From contig JAHZIT010000009.1 of the NCBI GenBank assembly GCA_022601275.1, positions 1 to 32,150 on the forward strand: DNA of 32,150 nt. Reading direction: 5' to 3'. Origin of the DNA: Actinomycetes bacterium. Lineage in GTDB: Bacteria; Actinomycetota; Actinomycetes; Mycobacteriales; Mycobacteriaceae. Shown one piece after another: positions 1-9,400 of the stretch (positions are counted from its first letter, which is position 1; each line of letters opens with the position of its first letter). The notes under the pieces are model-generated. The model worked only from the letters and a program-made list of their open reading frames with translations, had not been told where the DNA came from and did no database searches. The position numbers and the translations under genes are program-made.

Positions 1-70
1 AGTGTCGGTCGGCGTCCATCGCCCGGACTGCAGCAGAAACGCATCGGCGGGGAATGTCAGATGGCAACTG

Positions 71-91
71 TAGTGTCGAACACATGTTCGA
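71..91 (+). promoter_or_regulatory. LexA/SOS box overlapping a candidate leaderless promoter
   Basis: Bases 76-91 read TCGAAC-ACAT-GTTCGA, an exact match to the mycobacterial LexA box as I know it (TCGAAC-N4-GTTCGA). Immediately upstream, 71-76 is TAGTGT, which fits the mycobacterial -10 pattern TANNNT. It ends 7 nt before the ATG at 84, a spacing typical of leaderless transcripts. LexA bound here would cover the transcription start and the first codons. 13E12-family genes are known SOS targets in M. tuberculosis, which fits the downstream gene. No clear -35 is visible. Confidence 0.7.
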
Positions 92-1790
92 ACAGTTGCT
101 TCCGCCGGCTGGTGATCTAGCCAAACTCAGTGACGCCGAGCTGATCGATGCAGCCTGCGGCTGGGCACGCACGGAGAACGCCGCGTGTGCCCGCAAGCTG
201 GCGGTGATGGCCGAGATCTTCACCCGCCGCACCGGCCTACCCGCGGGGCAGCGCGAACTATGGTGGCTCGATCCGGAGGCCGCAGTCGCCGCGGAGCTGG
301 CGGCCGCGCAGAACGTGACCCGCTCGCTGGCGCTGCACCAGACCTACCGCGGCGTCGCGCTACGTGACCGGTTGCCTCGCCTCGCCGAGCTGTTTGACGC
401 AGGTTTGGTCAGCGAGATGCTGGTTCGGGCGATCGTATGGCGTACCTGCCTGGTCTCCGATGAGGCCGCGATGGCTGCCGTGGATACCGACCTGGCCCGC
501 GAGATAACTTCCTGGGGCGCGCTGTCGATCACCAAGACCGAACAAGCCATCGACGCTCTGGTCGAGCGGCATGACCCTGGTGCGCTGCGGCGGGCCCGCG
601 AATCGGCGAGCACCCGCGATGTGCAGGTCGGCTCACCCGGGGACCCGCCGGGACTCACCAGCTTGTGGGCGCGGCTGTACTCCTCGGACGCGGCGCTCAT
701 CGACAAACGCGTGCAGGAGATGGCCTACAGCGCGTGCCAACACGATCCCCGCAGCACCGCTGAACGCCGCGCCGACGCACTGGGCGCATTGGTCACCGGA
801 AGTGACCTGATCTGCCAGTGCGGGGCTACCGACTGTCAATCCGCCGAGGGGGCCGGGCCGTCCAAGAACGCAGTCGTGTACGTCATCGCCGACGCCGCCG
901 CGGTCGCCGAAAACCGCAGCGGTGGCGACGGTGAAAGCGGGGGCGACACTGACGCCGGCGCTGACAGCGCTGCCGGTGACGGCGACGGCGACGGTGTCGG
1001 TGACGCTGCCGGTGACGCTGCCGGTGACGCTGCCGGTGACGCTGCCGGTGACGCTGCCGGTGAAGGTGAGGGTGACGGTGACGGCGACGAAAATGCCGGT
1101 AAAAACGGGCCGAAACCCCAACACCCGCGGCGACCGCCCTGCCCGCTGGTCGGTGGGTCAACGCCCGCCGCCGCCGGTCGACCGGGGCCGGCGTTCGTGT
1201 TCGGGTCCGGGGTCCTGCCCGCGCCACTGCTGGACCCGTTACTGGACCGCGCCCGGCTGCGCCAGATCACCCACCCAGGCCAGGCCCCGGCCGAGCGCGC
1301 ATACACCCCGTCACGGGCGCTGGCCGATTTCGTCCGATGCCGAGATCTGAACTGCCGCTTCCCCGGCTGCGATGTCCCCGCCACCGAAGCCGACATCGAC
1401 CACACCGTCCCCTACCCGGCCGGCCCGACCCATGCCTCCAACCTCAAATGCCTTTGCCGCTTTCATCACCTTCTGAAAACGTTCTGGACCGGCGAGCACG
1501 GCTGGCACGACCGTCAACTGCCCGACGGGACGATTATCTGGACCAGTCCAACCGGCCATACGTACACCACGCGCCCCCGCGGCGCGCACATGTTCCCGGG
1601 TCTGCGCCCGGCCACCGCTTCCATCTGGGACGGCGACCCACCCGCTTACACCACGGACACCGACCGGCGGGGGGCGATGATGCCCCGGCGCCGACACACC
1701 CGCGTGGCCAACCGAGCCCACGCCATCGCAGCCGAACGCCGCCTCAACGACACCCTCGTCGCCGAGCTCAATAGACCACCGCCCTTCTGA
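84..1790 (+). CDS. DUF222 / HNH endonuclease-domain protein (13E12 repeat family)
   Basis: Multicopy mycobacterial family with an N-terminal DUF222 region (here about residues 10-270) and a C-terminal HNH nuclease fold. The HNH part has a CRFPGC zinc-knuckle-like segment, then an IDH triad with His440, and CRFHH with His461/His462, followed by a conserved GHTYTTRP tail. The role is unproven; nuclease activity on DNA is inferred from the HNH residues, which all look intact. I chose ATG 84 (giving MFEQLL..., 568 aa) because the -10 hexamer and SOS box sit directly on it and no good Shine-Dalgarno precedes it. An in-frame ATG at 54 would add 10 residues. A Gly/Asp/Ala low-complexity linker (about residues 275-340) separates DUF222 from HNH and contains a perfect 12-bp tandem repeat. 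It ends 19 nt before the gtrA-like gene but looks like an independently regulated unit. Confidence 0.85.
   Translation: MFEQLLPPAGDLAKLSDAELIDAACGWARTENAACARKLAVMAEIFTRRTGLPAGQRELWWLDPEAAVAAELAAAQNVTRSLALHQTYRGVALRDRLPRLAELFDAGLVSEMLVRAIVWRTCLVSDEAAMAAVDTDLAREITSWGALSITKTEQAIDALVERHDPGALRRARESASTRDVQVGSPGDPPGLTSLWARLYSSDAALIDKRVQEMAYSACQHDPRSTAERRADALGALVTGSDLICQCGATDCQSAEGAGPSKNAVVYVIADAAAVAENRSGGDGESGGDTDAGADSAAGDGDGDGVGDAAGDAAGDAAGDAAGDAAGEGEGDGDGDENAGKNGPKPQHPRRPPCPLVGGSTPAAAGRPGPAFVFGSGVLPAPLLDPLLDRARLRQITHPGQAPAERAYTPSRALADFVRCRDLNCRFPGCDVPATEADIDHTVPYPAGPTHASNLKCLCRFHHLLKTFWTGEHGWHDRQLPDGTIIWTSPTGHTYTTRPRGAHMFPGLRPATASIWDGDPPAYTTDTDRRGAMMPRRRHTRVANRAHAIAAERRLNDTLVAELNRPPPF
999..1058 (+). 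repeat. 12-bp tandem repeat, 5 perfect copies, in the HNH gene linker
   Basis: The unit GGTGACGCTGCC is repeated five times head to tail and encodes (Gly-Asp-Ala-Ala)x5. Degenerate GGTGAC/GGTGAG units flank it for about 60 bp on each side. The array keeps the reading frame and lies in the disordered linker between the two domains, so copy number could vary without breaking the protein. Confidence 0.9.
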
Positions 1791-1797
1791 GAACCCG

Positions 1798-1803
1798 TAA
1801 GCT
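1798..1803 (+). promoter_or_regulatory. Candidate -10 (TAAGCT) for leaderless gtrA-like transcript
   Basis: TAAGCT fits TANNNT and ends 6 nt before the GTG at 1810. No Shine-Dalgarno precedes that GTG, so a leaderless start is the simplest reading. There is no recognisable -35, so this is a weak call from spacing alone. Confidence 0.35.
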
Positions 1804-1809
1804 TCCCGG

Positions 1810-2226
1810 GTGGCCGAGCCCCCGATGTCACCGCAGCTGAGCCTGAGGACGCAGATATGGCGGTTCGTCGTGACCGGCGGACTTGCGGCGATCGTCGACT
1901 TCGGCCTCTACGTGGCGCTCCTGACCGCGGGCTTACACGTCAACCTCGCCAAGACCCTGAGCTTCATCGCGGGCACCACAACCGCTTATCTGATCAATAG
2001 GCGATGGACGTTTCAGGCGCCGCCGAGCAGCGCGCGATTCCTGGCAGTGATCGTTCTCTACGCCGTCACGTTTACCGCCCAGGTCGGTATCAACTACGTC
2101 TTCTACATGCACTTCGAGGACAAGCCATGGCGGGTACCGGTCGCGTTCGTGATCGCCCAGGGCACGGCCACGGTCATCAATTTCATCGTCCAGCGCTTGG
2201 TCATCTTCCGGTGGGCACCGCAGTAA
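1810..2226 (+). CDS. GtrA-like membrane protein (Rv3789-type)
   Basis: Small integral membrane protein of the GtrA/DPMS-like family, 138 aa from GTG 1810 (an in-frame ATG at 1825 is an alternative). The sequence shows about four hydrophobic segments: [20 protein letters not shown], the AKTLSFIAG...[10 protein letters not shown] region, [20 protein letters not shown], and [19 protein letters not shown]. The INRRWTF and [12 protein letters not shown] motifs are typical. The M. tuberculosis homologue next to dprE1 was proposed as a DPA flippase and later as an anchor recruiting a galactofuranose-arabinan priming enzyme (from memory; the function is debated). The 43-nt gap to dprE1 and conserved adjacency tie it to arabinan export or assembly. 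Confidence 0.88.
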   Translation: MAEPPMSPQLSLRTQIWRFVVTGGLAAIVDFGLYVALLTAGLHVNLAKTLSFIAGTTTAYLINRRWTFQAPPSSARFLAVIVLYAVTFTAQVGINYVFYMHFEDKPWRVPVAFVIAQGTATVINFIVQRLVIFRWAPQ

Positions 2227-2261
2227 TGATGCGGCCGTACTGAGTAACGAGGCTCAAGCGG

Positions 2262-2267
2262 TACCCT
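2262..2267 (+). promoter_or_regulatory. Candidate -10 (TACCCT) upstream of dprE1
   Basis: TACCCT fits TANNNT and lies 8 nt before the ATG at 2276, the codon that aligns with the M. tuberculosis DprE1 start. This would give a near-leaderless transcript. A -35 is not evident, and read-through from the gtrA-like gene is equally possible. Confidence 0.3.
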
Positions 2268-2275
2268 CTGTGACG

Positions 2276-3667
2276 ATGTTGAGCACCGAGTTTGCGACCA
2301 CCGCGAAGCAGCTGACTGGCTGGGGCCGCACCGCCCCGTCGGTGGCTCAGGTGCTGTCGACGCCGGAGCCCGAGGTGATCGTCAAAGCGGTAAACCACGT
2401 AGCCGACCGGACCCGGGGATCAAACCGGGGCATAGTCGCCCGCGGGCTCGGGCGCTCGTATGGCGACAATGCGCAGAACGGCGGCGGCCTGGTCGTTGAC
2501 ATGAGCGTTGTGAATCGCATTCATTCGATCAATTCGGACGACGCGATCGCGGACGTGGATGCCGGGGTGAACCTCGACCAACTGATGCGTGCGGCATTGC
2601 CGTTGGGCCTGTGGGTGCCCGTCCTGCCCGGCACCCGTCAAGTAACCATCGGTGGCGCGATCGCCTGCGACATCCACGGCAAGAATCACCACAGCGCCGG
2701 TAGTTTCGGGAACCACGTCCGCTCGTTGGACCTGCTCACCGCCGACGGCGAAGTCCGTCAGTTGACGCCGACCGGACCCGACAGCGACCTGTTCTGGGCG
2801 ACCGTCGGCGGCAACGGGTTAACCGGCATCATTCTGCGCGCCAGCATCGAGATGACCCCGACCGAGACGGCCTACTTCATCGCAGACGGCGACGTGACCG
2901 GCGGGCTTGACGAGACCATTGCCTTCCATAGCGACGGCACCGAAGACAACTACACCTACTCCAGCGCGTGGTTCGACGCGATGAGCCCACCACCCCAGCT
3001 GGGCCGGGCGGTGATCTCCCGCGGCTCGCTGGCCACCATCGACCAGCTCCCCAAGAAGCTGCAACGCGCACCACTGAAGTTCGATGCGCCCCAATACTTC
3101 ACCGCGCCCGACGTTTTCCCCAGCGGACTGGGCAACAAGCCGATCTTTGGTGCGATGACCGCACTGTGGTACCGGATGGCCAAGACCTATCGTGGCAAGA
3201 CGCAGAACTTGACGCAGTTCTATCATCCGCTGGACATGGTCGGCGAGTGGAACCGTGCCTATGGCTCAGCGGGTTTCACTCAATACCAATTCGTAGTGCC
3301 CACCGAGTCGGTGGATGAGTTCAAGCGGATCGTCTACGACATCCAGAGTTCAGGCCACTACTCGTTCCTCAACGTGTTCAAGCTGTTCGGCCCCGGGAAT
3401 CAAGCGCCACTGAGCTTCCCGATTCCGGGCTGGAACATCTGCGTCGACTTCCAGATCAAGCCGGGTCTCAATCAGTTCCTCAACAGCCTGGACAAACGCG
3501 TGCTGGAGTTCGGGGGACGGCTCTACACCGCCAAAGACTCGCGAACGACCGCGGCGACTTTCCACGCTATGTATCCCAGAATCGACGAATGGATCACCCT
3601 GCGCCGCAAGGTAGACCCCGATGGACTCTTCGCCTCCGACATGGCCAGACGACTGGAGCTGCTCTGA
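2276..3667 (+). CDS. dprE1: Decaprenylphosphoryl-beta-D-ribose 2'-oxidase (DprE1)
   Basis: FAD-dependent oxidase of the VAO/PCMH family. It oxidises decaprenyl-phospho-ribose (DPR) at C2' to the keto intermediate, which DprE2 then reduces to DPA, the only arabinose donor for the Emb/Aft enzymes. The FAD-binding half shows [35 protein letters not shown] and [13 protein letters not shown]; the substrate-binding half ends with RRLELL. The cysteine attacked by benzothiazinone-type inhibitors is present (Cys389 in PGWNICVDF, equivalent to Cys387 of M. tuberculosis). Length is 463 aa from ATG 2276, close to the usual 461; a GTG at 2270 would add two residues. The dprE2 start follows 13 nt after the stop, indicating an operon. 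Confidence 0.97.
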   Translation: MLSTEFATTAKQLTGWGRTAPSVAQVLSTPEPEVIVKAVNHVADRTRGSNRGIVARGLGRSYGDNAQNGGGLVVDMSVVNRIHSINSDDAIADVDAGVNLDQLMRAALPLGLWVPVLPGTRQVTIGGAIACDIHGKNHHSAGSFGNHVRSLDLLTADGEVRQLTPTGPDSDLFWATVGGNGLTGIILRASIEMTPTETAYFIADGDVTGGLDETIAFHSDGTEDNYTYSSAWFDAMSPPPQLGRAVISRGSLATIDQLPKKLQRAPLKFDAPQYFTAPDVFPSGLGNKPIFGAMTALWYRMAKTYRGKTQNLTQFYHPLDMVGEWNRAYGSAGFTQYQFVVPTESVDEFKRIVYDIQSSGHYSFLNVFKLFGPGNQAPLSFPIPGWNICVDFQIKPGLNQFLNSLDKRVLEFGGRLYTAKDSRTTAATFHAMYPRIDEWITLRRKVDPDGLFASDMARRLELL

Positions 3668-3680
3668 ATGGTTTACTCAC

Positions 3681-4454
3681 ATGGTCTTTGATGCGACGGG
3701 CAACCCGCAGACGATCCTGCTTCTCGGCGGCACATCCGAGATCGGCCTGGCAATCTGCGAACGCTACCTACGTGACGCGCATGCCAGTGTCGTACTGGCC
3801 TGTATGCCAGGTGATCCGTTACGCGATACCGCAAAAACCCAGATGGAGCAGGCAGGCGCCAAGTCGGTCGAGGTGATCGATTTCGACGCGGTGGATACGA
3901 CGAGCCATCCCGCAGTCATCGACGCGGCCTGGGGCGGGGATTCGCACCGAGACGTAGACGTCGCGATCGTGGCGTTCGGGCTTCTCGGCGACGCCGAGGA
4001 ACTCTGGCAGAACCAGCGCAAAGCCGTACAGATCGCCGAGATCAACTACACGGCAGCGGTTTCGGTGGGTGTGCTACTCGGTGACAAGATGCGAGGCCAG
4101 GGCTCCGGCCAGATCATCGCGATGAGTTCCGCGGCCGGTGAACGGGTCAGGCGGTCGAATTTCGTGTACGGCTCCACCAAAGCGGGGCTCGACGGGTTCT
4201 ACTTGGGGCTTGGAGAAGCTCTCCGCGAGTTCGGGGTTCGCGTTCTGGTTATCAGGCCCGGCCAGGTACGCACCCGGATGAGCGCGCATGTCAAGGAAGC
4301 GCCGCTGACGGTCGATAAGGAATACGTTGCCGAGCTCGCAGTCACTGCATCTGCGAAAGGCAAGGATCTGGTGTGGGCGCCGGGCGGCTTCCGCTACGTG
4401 ATGATGTTGCTGCGCCACATTCCGCGACCCATCTTCCGCAAGCTACCCATCTGA
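3681..4454 (+). CDS. dprE2: Decaprenylphosphoryl-2-keto-D-erythro-pentose reductase (DprE2)
   Basis: NAD(P)H-dependent short-chain dehydrogenase that completes the DPR-to-DPA epimerisation with DprE1. The Rossmann nucleotide-binding motif GGTSEIG is near the N-terminus, the SSAAG serine region is in the middle, and the catalytic YGSTK (YxxxK) follows. The ATG at 3681 gives [11 protein letters not shown], matching the usual start and length (257 aa). A longer in-frame opening from 3621 would overlap dprE1 and is not used. Its stop overlaps the aftA start by one base (TGATG), indicating translational coupling. Confidence 0.96.
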   Translation: MVFDATGNPQTILLLGGTSEIGLAICERYLRDAHASVVLACMPGDPLRDTAKTQMEQAGAKSVEVIDFDAVDTTSHPAVIDAAWGGDSHRDVDVAIVAFGLLGDAEELWQNQRKAVQIAEINYTAAVSVGVLLGDKMRGQGSGQIIAMSSAAGERVRRSNFVYGSTKAGLDGFYLGLGEALREFGVRVLVIRPGQVRTRMSAHVKEAPLTVDKEYVAELAVTASAKGKDLVWAPGGFRYVMMLLRHIPRPIFRKLPI

Positions 4455-6403
4455 TGCCAGGAGTGCTGGCCGCGCCGTTGAAAGTCGCCGGCCAGATGGT
4501 CGCGGCAATCGTGGTGGTCGCGGCCATCTGCGTGGTCGGGCTGGTAGCGATCGCGCGCGTCGAATGGCCTGCGTACAACTCGTCCAATCAGTTACACGCA
4601 TTGACCACGGTCGGCCAAGTGGTCTGTCTGGCCGGGTTGGCGGCGTGCGGACTGGCGTGGCGGCGCCGGCGCCAAGCCATTGCCCGAATGGGCGCGGTGA
4701 TCTTGCTCGCCGGTTTTTCCCTGGTCACCCTCGCGATGCCGCTCGGCGCCACCAAACTCTATCTATTCGGCATCTCGGTGGATCAGCAGTTCCGCACCGA
4801 ATACCTGACCCGGCTCGCCGACTCGCCTGCGCTGCACGACATGACCTATATCGGCTTGCCGCCCTTCTACCCGCCGGGATGGTTCTGGATCGGCGGTCGC
4901 CTCGCCGACCTCACCGGTATGCCTGCGTGGGAGATGTACAAGCCCTGGTCGATCATCTCGATCACCATCGCGATCGTGCTGGCGTTAGTGCTGTGGACCA
5001 ACCTGATTCGCTTCGACTACGCACTGATCGTGTCGACAGCCACCGCGGCGGCGACGTTGGCGTACTCGCCTGCTGAGCCGTACGCGGCCATCATCGCGGT
5101 ACTGCTACCCCCGATGTTCGTGCTCGCCTGGTCGGGATTGGGCGGCCGTCAGCGGTCCGGAGGGCAGGAGCGCAGCGACCCGGGAAAGAAACACGGAGGG
5201 CAGGAGCGCAGCGACCCGGGAAAGGGCCACGGAGGGGGGTGGGCCGCGGTCGTCGGGGTTGGCGTCTTCCTTGGCATCGCGGCACTGTTCTACACGCTGC
5301 TCTTGGCCTACGCCGCGTTCACGGTGACGGTCATGGCCGTACTGCTGGCCGCGACACACCGGCATTGGAGCCCACTGCTGCGACTGCTGGCCATCGCGGT
5401 CATCTCCGGCCTGATAGCCCTCATCGGCTGGGCCCCCTACCTGCTTGCCGCCCTCGAAGGCACGCCCGCCGAAACCGGCACGGCCCAACACTATCTGCCC
5501 GTCGACGGCGCTCAACTTTCGTTCCCGATGCTGCAGTTCACCCTGCTCGGGGCCTTGTGCATGCTCGGCACCCTGTGGCTGGTGGTCTGTGCGCGCACCT
5601 CCACCCGCGCAGGAGCGTTGGGCGTCGGCGTGCTGACGGTTTACGCGTGGTCGCTGCTGTCGATGCTCACCACGCTGGCCGGCACGACCCTGCTGTCGTT
5701 CCGGCTGCAACCCACGCTCACCATCCTGTTGACCGCCGCGGGTGCGTTCGGCTTTATTGAGGTCAGCCGGGCGTTGGCCGCCCGCGTCCAGCAGCAGAAC
5801 GCCGGCAAGGTGGTGGCCGCCGCCACCGCAGTGGGCGCCCTCGGCGCCCTGACCTTCAGCCAGGACATCCCCCACGTGCTGCGCGCCGACATCGTGGTCG
5901 CCTACACCGACACCGACGGCTATGGCCAGCGCGCCGACCGTCGCCCGCCCGGAGCCGCGCAGTACTACCGCGAGATCGACTCCCGGATACAAGAAGTGAC
6001 CGGCCGACCACGCAACGAGACCGTCGTCATGACCGCTGATTACAGCTTCCTGTCGTACTACCCGTACTACGGCTTCCAGGGGCTGACCTCGCACTACGCC
6101 AATCCGCTGGCACAGTTCGAGCAACGCGCCCAAGCTATCGAGGACTGGACCTTGCTGACCGGCACCGACCAGTTCATCAATGCCCTCGACAGCATGCCCT
6201 GGGAACCGCCCACGGTCTTCCTGATGCGCGTTGGCGCAGACGACACCTATACCCTGCGACTGGCCTCCGACGTCTACCCCAACCAGCCCAACGTGCGGCG
6301 CTACCGGGTCGCGCTGGACAACGCGCTATTCGACGATCCCCGTTTCGACGTGTCAACCATCGGGCCGTTCGTGCTTGCCATCCGCAAGCCAATTAGCATT
6401 TAG
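4454..6403 (+). CDS. aftA: Galactan 5-O-arabinofuranosyltransferase (AftA)
   Basis: GT-C-fold membrane glycosyltransferase that transfers the first arabinofuranose from DPA onto galactan, priming arabinogalactan. The protein (649 aa from ATG 4454) is rich in transmembrane helices. It has the conserved first extracytoplasmic region with [18 protein letters not shown] and the [18 protein letters not shown] signature. The C-terminal soluble part includes [23 protein letters not shown]. The start is coupled to dprE2. Compared with the M. tuberculosis protein (from memory) there is an extra hydrophilic Gly/Arg/Lys-rich insert at about residues 235-260, between two membrane segments, built from a 36-bp duplicated unit. 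embC follows 4 nt after the stop. Confidence 0.95.
   Translation: MPGVLAAPLKVAGQMVAAIVVVAAICVVGLVAIARVEWPAYNSSNQLHALTTVGQVVCLAGLAACGLAWRRRRQAIARMGAVILLAGFSLVTLAMPLGATKLYLFGISVDQQFRTEYLTRLADSPALHDMTYIGLPPFYPPGWFWIGGRLADLTGMPAWEMYKPWSIISITIAIVLALVLWTNLIRFDYALIVSTATAAATLAYSPAEPYAAIIAVLLPPMFVLAWSGLGGRQRSGGQERSDPGKKHGGQERSDPGKGHGGGWAAVVGVGVFLGIAALFYTLLLAYAAFTVTVMAVLLAATHRHWSPLLRLLAIAVISGLIALIGWAPYLLAALEGTPAETGTAQHYLPVDGAQLSFPMLQFTLLGALCMLGTLWLVVCARTSTRAGALGVGVLTVYAWSLLSMLTTLAGTTLLSFRLQPTLTILLTAAGAFGFIEVSRALAARVQQQNAGKVVAAATAVGALGALTFSQDIPHVLRADIVVAYTDTDGYGQRADRRPPGAAQYYREIDSRIQEVTGRPRNETVVMTADYSFLSYYPYYGFQGLTSHYANPLAQFEQRAQAIEDWTLLTGTDQFINALDSMPWEPPTVFLMRVGADDTYTLRLASDVYPNQPNVRRYRVALDNALFDDPRFDVSTIGPFVLAIRKPISI
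5159..5224 (+). repeat. 36-bp-period tandem duplication within aftA
   Basis: A perfect 30-bp segment at 5159-5188 recurs at 5195-5224, with a partial third copy (CCACGGAGG) after it. It encodes [12 protein letters not shown] then [12 protein letters not shown]. The period is 12 codons, so the frame is kept. The core GAGCGCAGCGACC resembles a short sequence I recall as scattered in fast-growing mycobacterial genomes. Confidence 0.9.
6394..6399 (+). promoter_or_regulatory. Candidate -10 (TAGCAT) for leaderless embC transcript
   Basis: TAGCAT fits TANNNT, lies within the last codons of aftA and is exactly 8 nt before the embC GTG at 6408. embA has the identical hexamer at the identical distance. 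No Shine-Dalgarno precedes embC, so initiation at a leaderless GTG is plausible in addition to operon read-through. Confidence 0.4.
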
Positions 6404-6407
6404 CCCC

Positions 6408-9400
6408 GTGGTCGCCAACCACCGCACCGCGCGGCTCATCGCGATCATCGCTGGGCTGTTGGGGACGCTGCTGGCCGTCGCCACACCGCTGCTCCCGGTC
6501 AACCAGACCACTGTCGAACTGAACTGGCCGCAGAACGGAGTGCTGAGCAGCGTCGACGCGCCGCTCATCGGCTACGTGGCCACCGACCTCGAGATCAGCG
6601 TGCCGTGCAGCACCGCCGCCGGCCTGGACGGGCCTGGACGCACGGTGCTGCTGTCCACCGTCCCCAAGCAGGCGCCCAAGGCGGTCGACCGCGGCCTGCT
6701 CATAGAGCGGGTCAACAACGACCTGCTCGTCATAGTCCGCAACACCCCGGTGATCAGCGCGCCGCTGGACCAGGTGCTGAGCCCTGAGTGCGAAAAACTG
6801 ACGTTCACCGCGCATGCCGACAGAGTGACCGGCGAGTTCGTCGGCTTGACGGCGCCGGCGGATGGCGACGCGACCGGCCCGGGCGAACCGCTCAGCGGTG
6901 AACGCAGCGGCTACGACTTCCGGCCCCAGATCGTGGGGGTCTTCACCGATCTGGCCGGACCCGCTCCGCCGGGCCTGGAATTCTCGGCGACCGTCGACTC
7001 GAGATACAGCACCTCGCCGACGTGGCTGAAGCTACTCGCGATGATCGTCGGCGTCGCCATGACGATCATCGCCCTCGGCGCGCTGCACGTGCTGGACAAA
7101 GCCGACGGCATGCGGCACCGGCGTTTCCTGCCCCCGCGCTGGTGGTCGATGTCACCGCTGGACGGACTCGTCACCTCGGTGCTGGTGTGGTGGCATTTCG
7201 TCGGGGCCAACACCGCCGACGACGGTTACATCCTGACGATGGCACGGGTGTCCGAGAACGCCGGCTACATGGCCAACTACTACCGATGGTTCGGCACCCC
7301 CGAATCGCCGTTCGGCTGGTACTACGACCTACTCGCACTGTGGGCCCACGTCAGTACGACCAGCGTTTGGATGCGTCTGCCCACGCTGCTGATGGCACTG
7401 GCCTGCTGGTGGGTGATCAGTCGCGAGGTGATTCCCCGCCTGGGTACGGCCGTCAAGCACAGCCGGGCCGCGGCGTGGACGGCCGCCGGGCTCTTCCTCG
7501 CGTTCTGGTTGCCGCTGAACAACGGCCTGCGCCCCGAACCGATCATCGCGCTGGGAATTCTGCTGACCTGGTGTTCGGTTGAGCGCGGTGTGGCAACCAG
7601 CAGGCTGTTGCCCGTTGCCATCGCCATCATCATCGGAGCGTTGACGCTGTTCTCCGGCCCCACCGGTATCGCTGCGGTCGGCGCGCTGCTGGTCGCCATC
7701 GGGCCGCTGAAAACCATCGTGGCACGCCATACTTCGCGGTTCGGCTACGCAGCGCTGCTGGCACCGATCGCCGCGGCGGCATCCGTGACCATCATCCTGA
7801 TATTCCGCGACCAGACGTTGGTCGCGGAGATGCAGGCCAGCAGCTTCAAGTCCGCCGTCGGCCCCAGCCTGGCCTGGTTCGACGAGCACGTCCGTTATTC
7901 GCGACTGTTCACCACCAGCCCGGACGGTTCGGTGGCGCGACGGTTTGCGGTGCTCACGCTGCTGCTGGCGCTAGTCGTCGCGGTGGCGATGTCGCTGCGA
8001 AAGGGCCGGATTCCCGGCACCGCGCTGGGCCCCAGCCGTCGCATTATCGGGATCACCATCATTGCGTTCCTGGCGATGATGTTCACCCCCACCAAGTGGA
8101 CCCACCACTTCGGCGTGTTCGCCGGACTGGCCGGCTCCCTCGGCGCGCTCGCCGCGGTAGCCGTTTCCGCAGCGGCCATGCGCTCGCGCCGCAACCGCAC
8201 GTTGTTCGCCGCGGCGGTTCTGTTCGTGACTGCGCTTTCGTTCGCGACAGTCAACGGCTGGTGGTACGTCTCCAATTTCGGTGTGCCGTGGTCGAATTCA
8301 TTCCCGGAGTGGAAGTTCGCCTTCACCACCATCCTGCTCGGCCTGTCGATACTCGTCTTGCTGGCGGCCGCCTGGTTCCACTTCTCCGGGCGGGAAGGTG
8401 CACCGCCCAACGGCGGTCCGCGTCGCTGGCGACCGATCTTCCAGGCGCCGCTTGCCACAGCTACCTGGGCGCTGGTGACCTTCGAGGTGATCTCGCTGAC
8501 GCTGGCGATGACCGGTCAGTACCCCGCGTGGACGGTCGGGCGGTCCAACCTGGAAGCGCTGGCCGGCAAAACGTGCGGCATGGCCGAAGACGTCATGGTG
8601 GAGCAGGATCCCAACGCCGGACTGCTCACACCTATCGGGCTGCCGATCGCCGATGCACTGAGCGGCGGCACTGCCGGCACCACCGAAGGATCCGGAACCA
8701 CAGAAGGATTCAGACCCAACGGAATCCCCTCTGACGTGTCCGCGGATCCCGTCATGGACCAGCCCGGCTCCGACAACTTCGCCGACACCGAGAACACCGG
8801 TGCCGCCGAGACCGAGGCGGGCACCGAGGGCGGCACCACCGCCGCTGCCGGGGTGAACGGCTCACGCGCCCGCCTGCCATTCGGCCTGGACCCTGCCCGC
8901 ACCCCGGTGCTGGGCAGTTGGCGCAGCGGAACTCAGCAGCCTGCCAGGCTACGGTCGGCCTGGTACCGGCTACCCGCCGGTTGGAGCGAGAACGACCGAT
9001 CTGATTCCATCCTCGTGGTGTCCGCGGCCGGACGGTTCGACCGCAGCGACGTAACGGTTCAGTGGTCGAGTTCGGGCGACACCGGCACCATCGAACTCGG
9101 CGATGTGGGCGCGGCTCCGGCCTGGCGCAACCTGCGAGTGCCGTTGTCCGCGCTCCCCCCGGACGCCACCCGAGTCCGGTTGGTGGCCACCGATGACGAC
9201 CTCAGCCCGCAGCACTGGATCGCCCTCACACCGCCTCGGATCCCGGTGCTGCGCACTCTTCAGGATGTCGTCGGCTCAACGGAGCCGGTCCTGCTGGACT
9301 GGCTGGTGGGCCTGGCCTTCCCGTGCCAGCGGCCCTACAACCACCGCAACGGCGTCATCGAGGTGCCCAAATGGCGCATCCTGCCCGACCGGTTCGGTGC

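Noticed and set aside
1..53. Possible gene end or regulatory site before the HNH gene
   Set aside because: Too short to assign; no motif other than a weak purine run before ATG 54 was seen.
999..1058. CRISPR-like array
   Set aside because: Contiguous 12-bp units without spacers inside an open frame; this is a minisatellite, not CRISPR.
633..1124. Repeat-containing frame (VTGSVTGSV) opposite the HNH linker
   Set aside because: It arises from the 12-bp array read on the other strand; the DUF222/HNH frame has real domains on both sides.
3621..3680. Upstream extension of dprE2 beginning inside dprE1
   Set aside because: The extra residues are not family-like, and ATG 3681 gives the conserved [11 protein letters not shown] start.
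5105..6133. Open frame (342 codons) on the - strand opposite aftA
   Set aside because: Composition is Gly/Gln/Arg-rich with no recognisable motif; the + strand AftA frame is conserved throughout.
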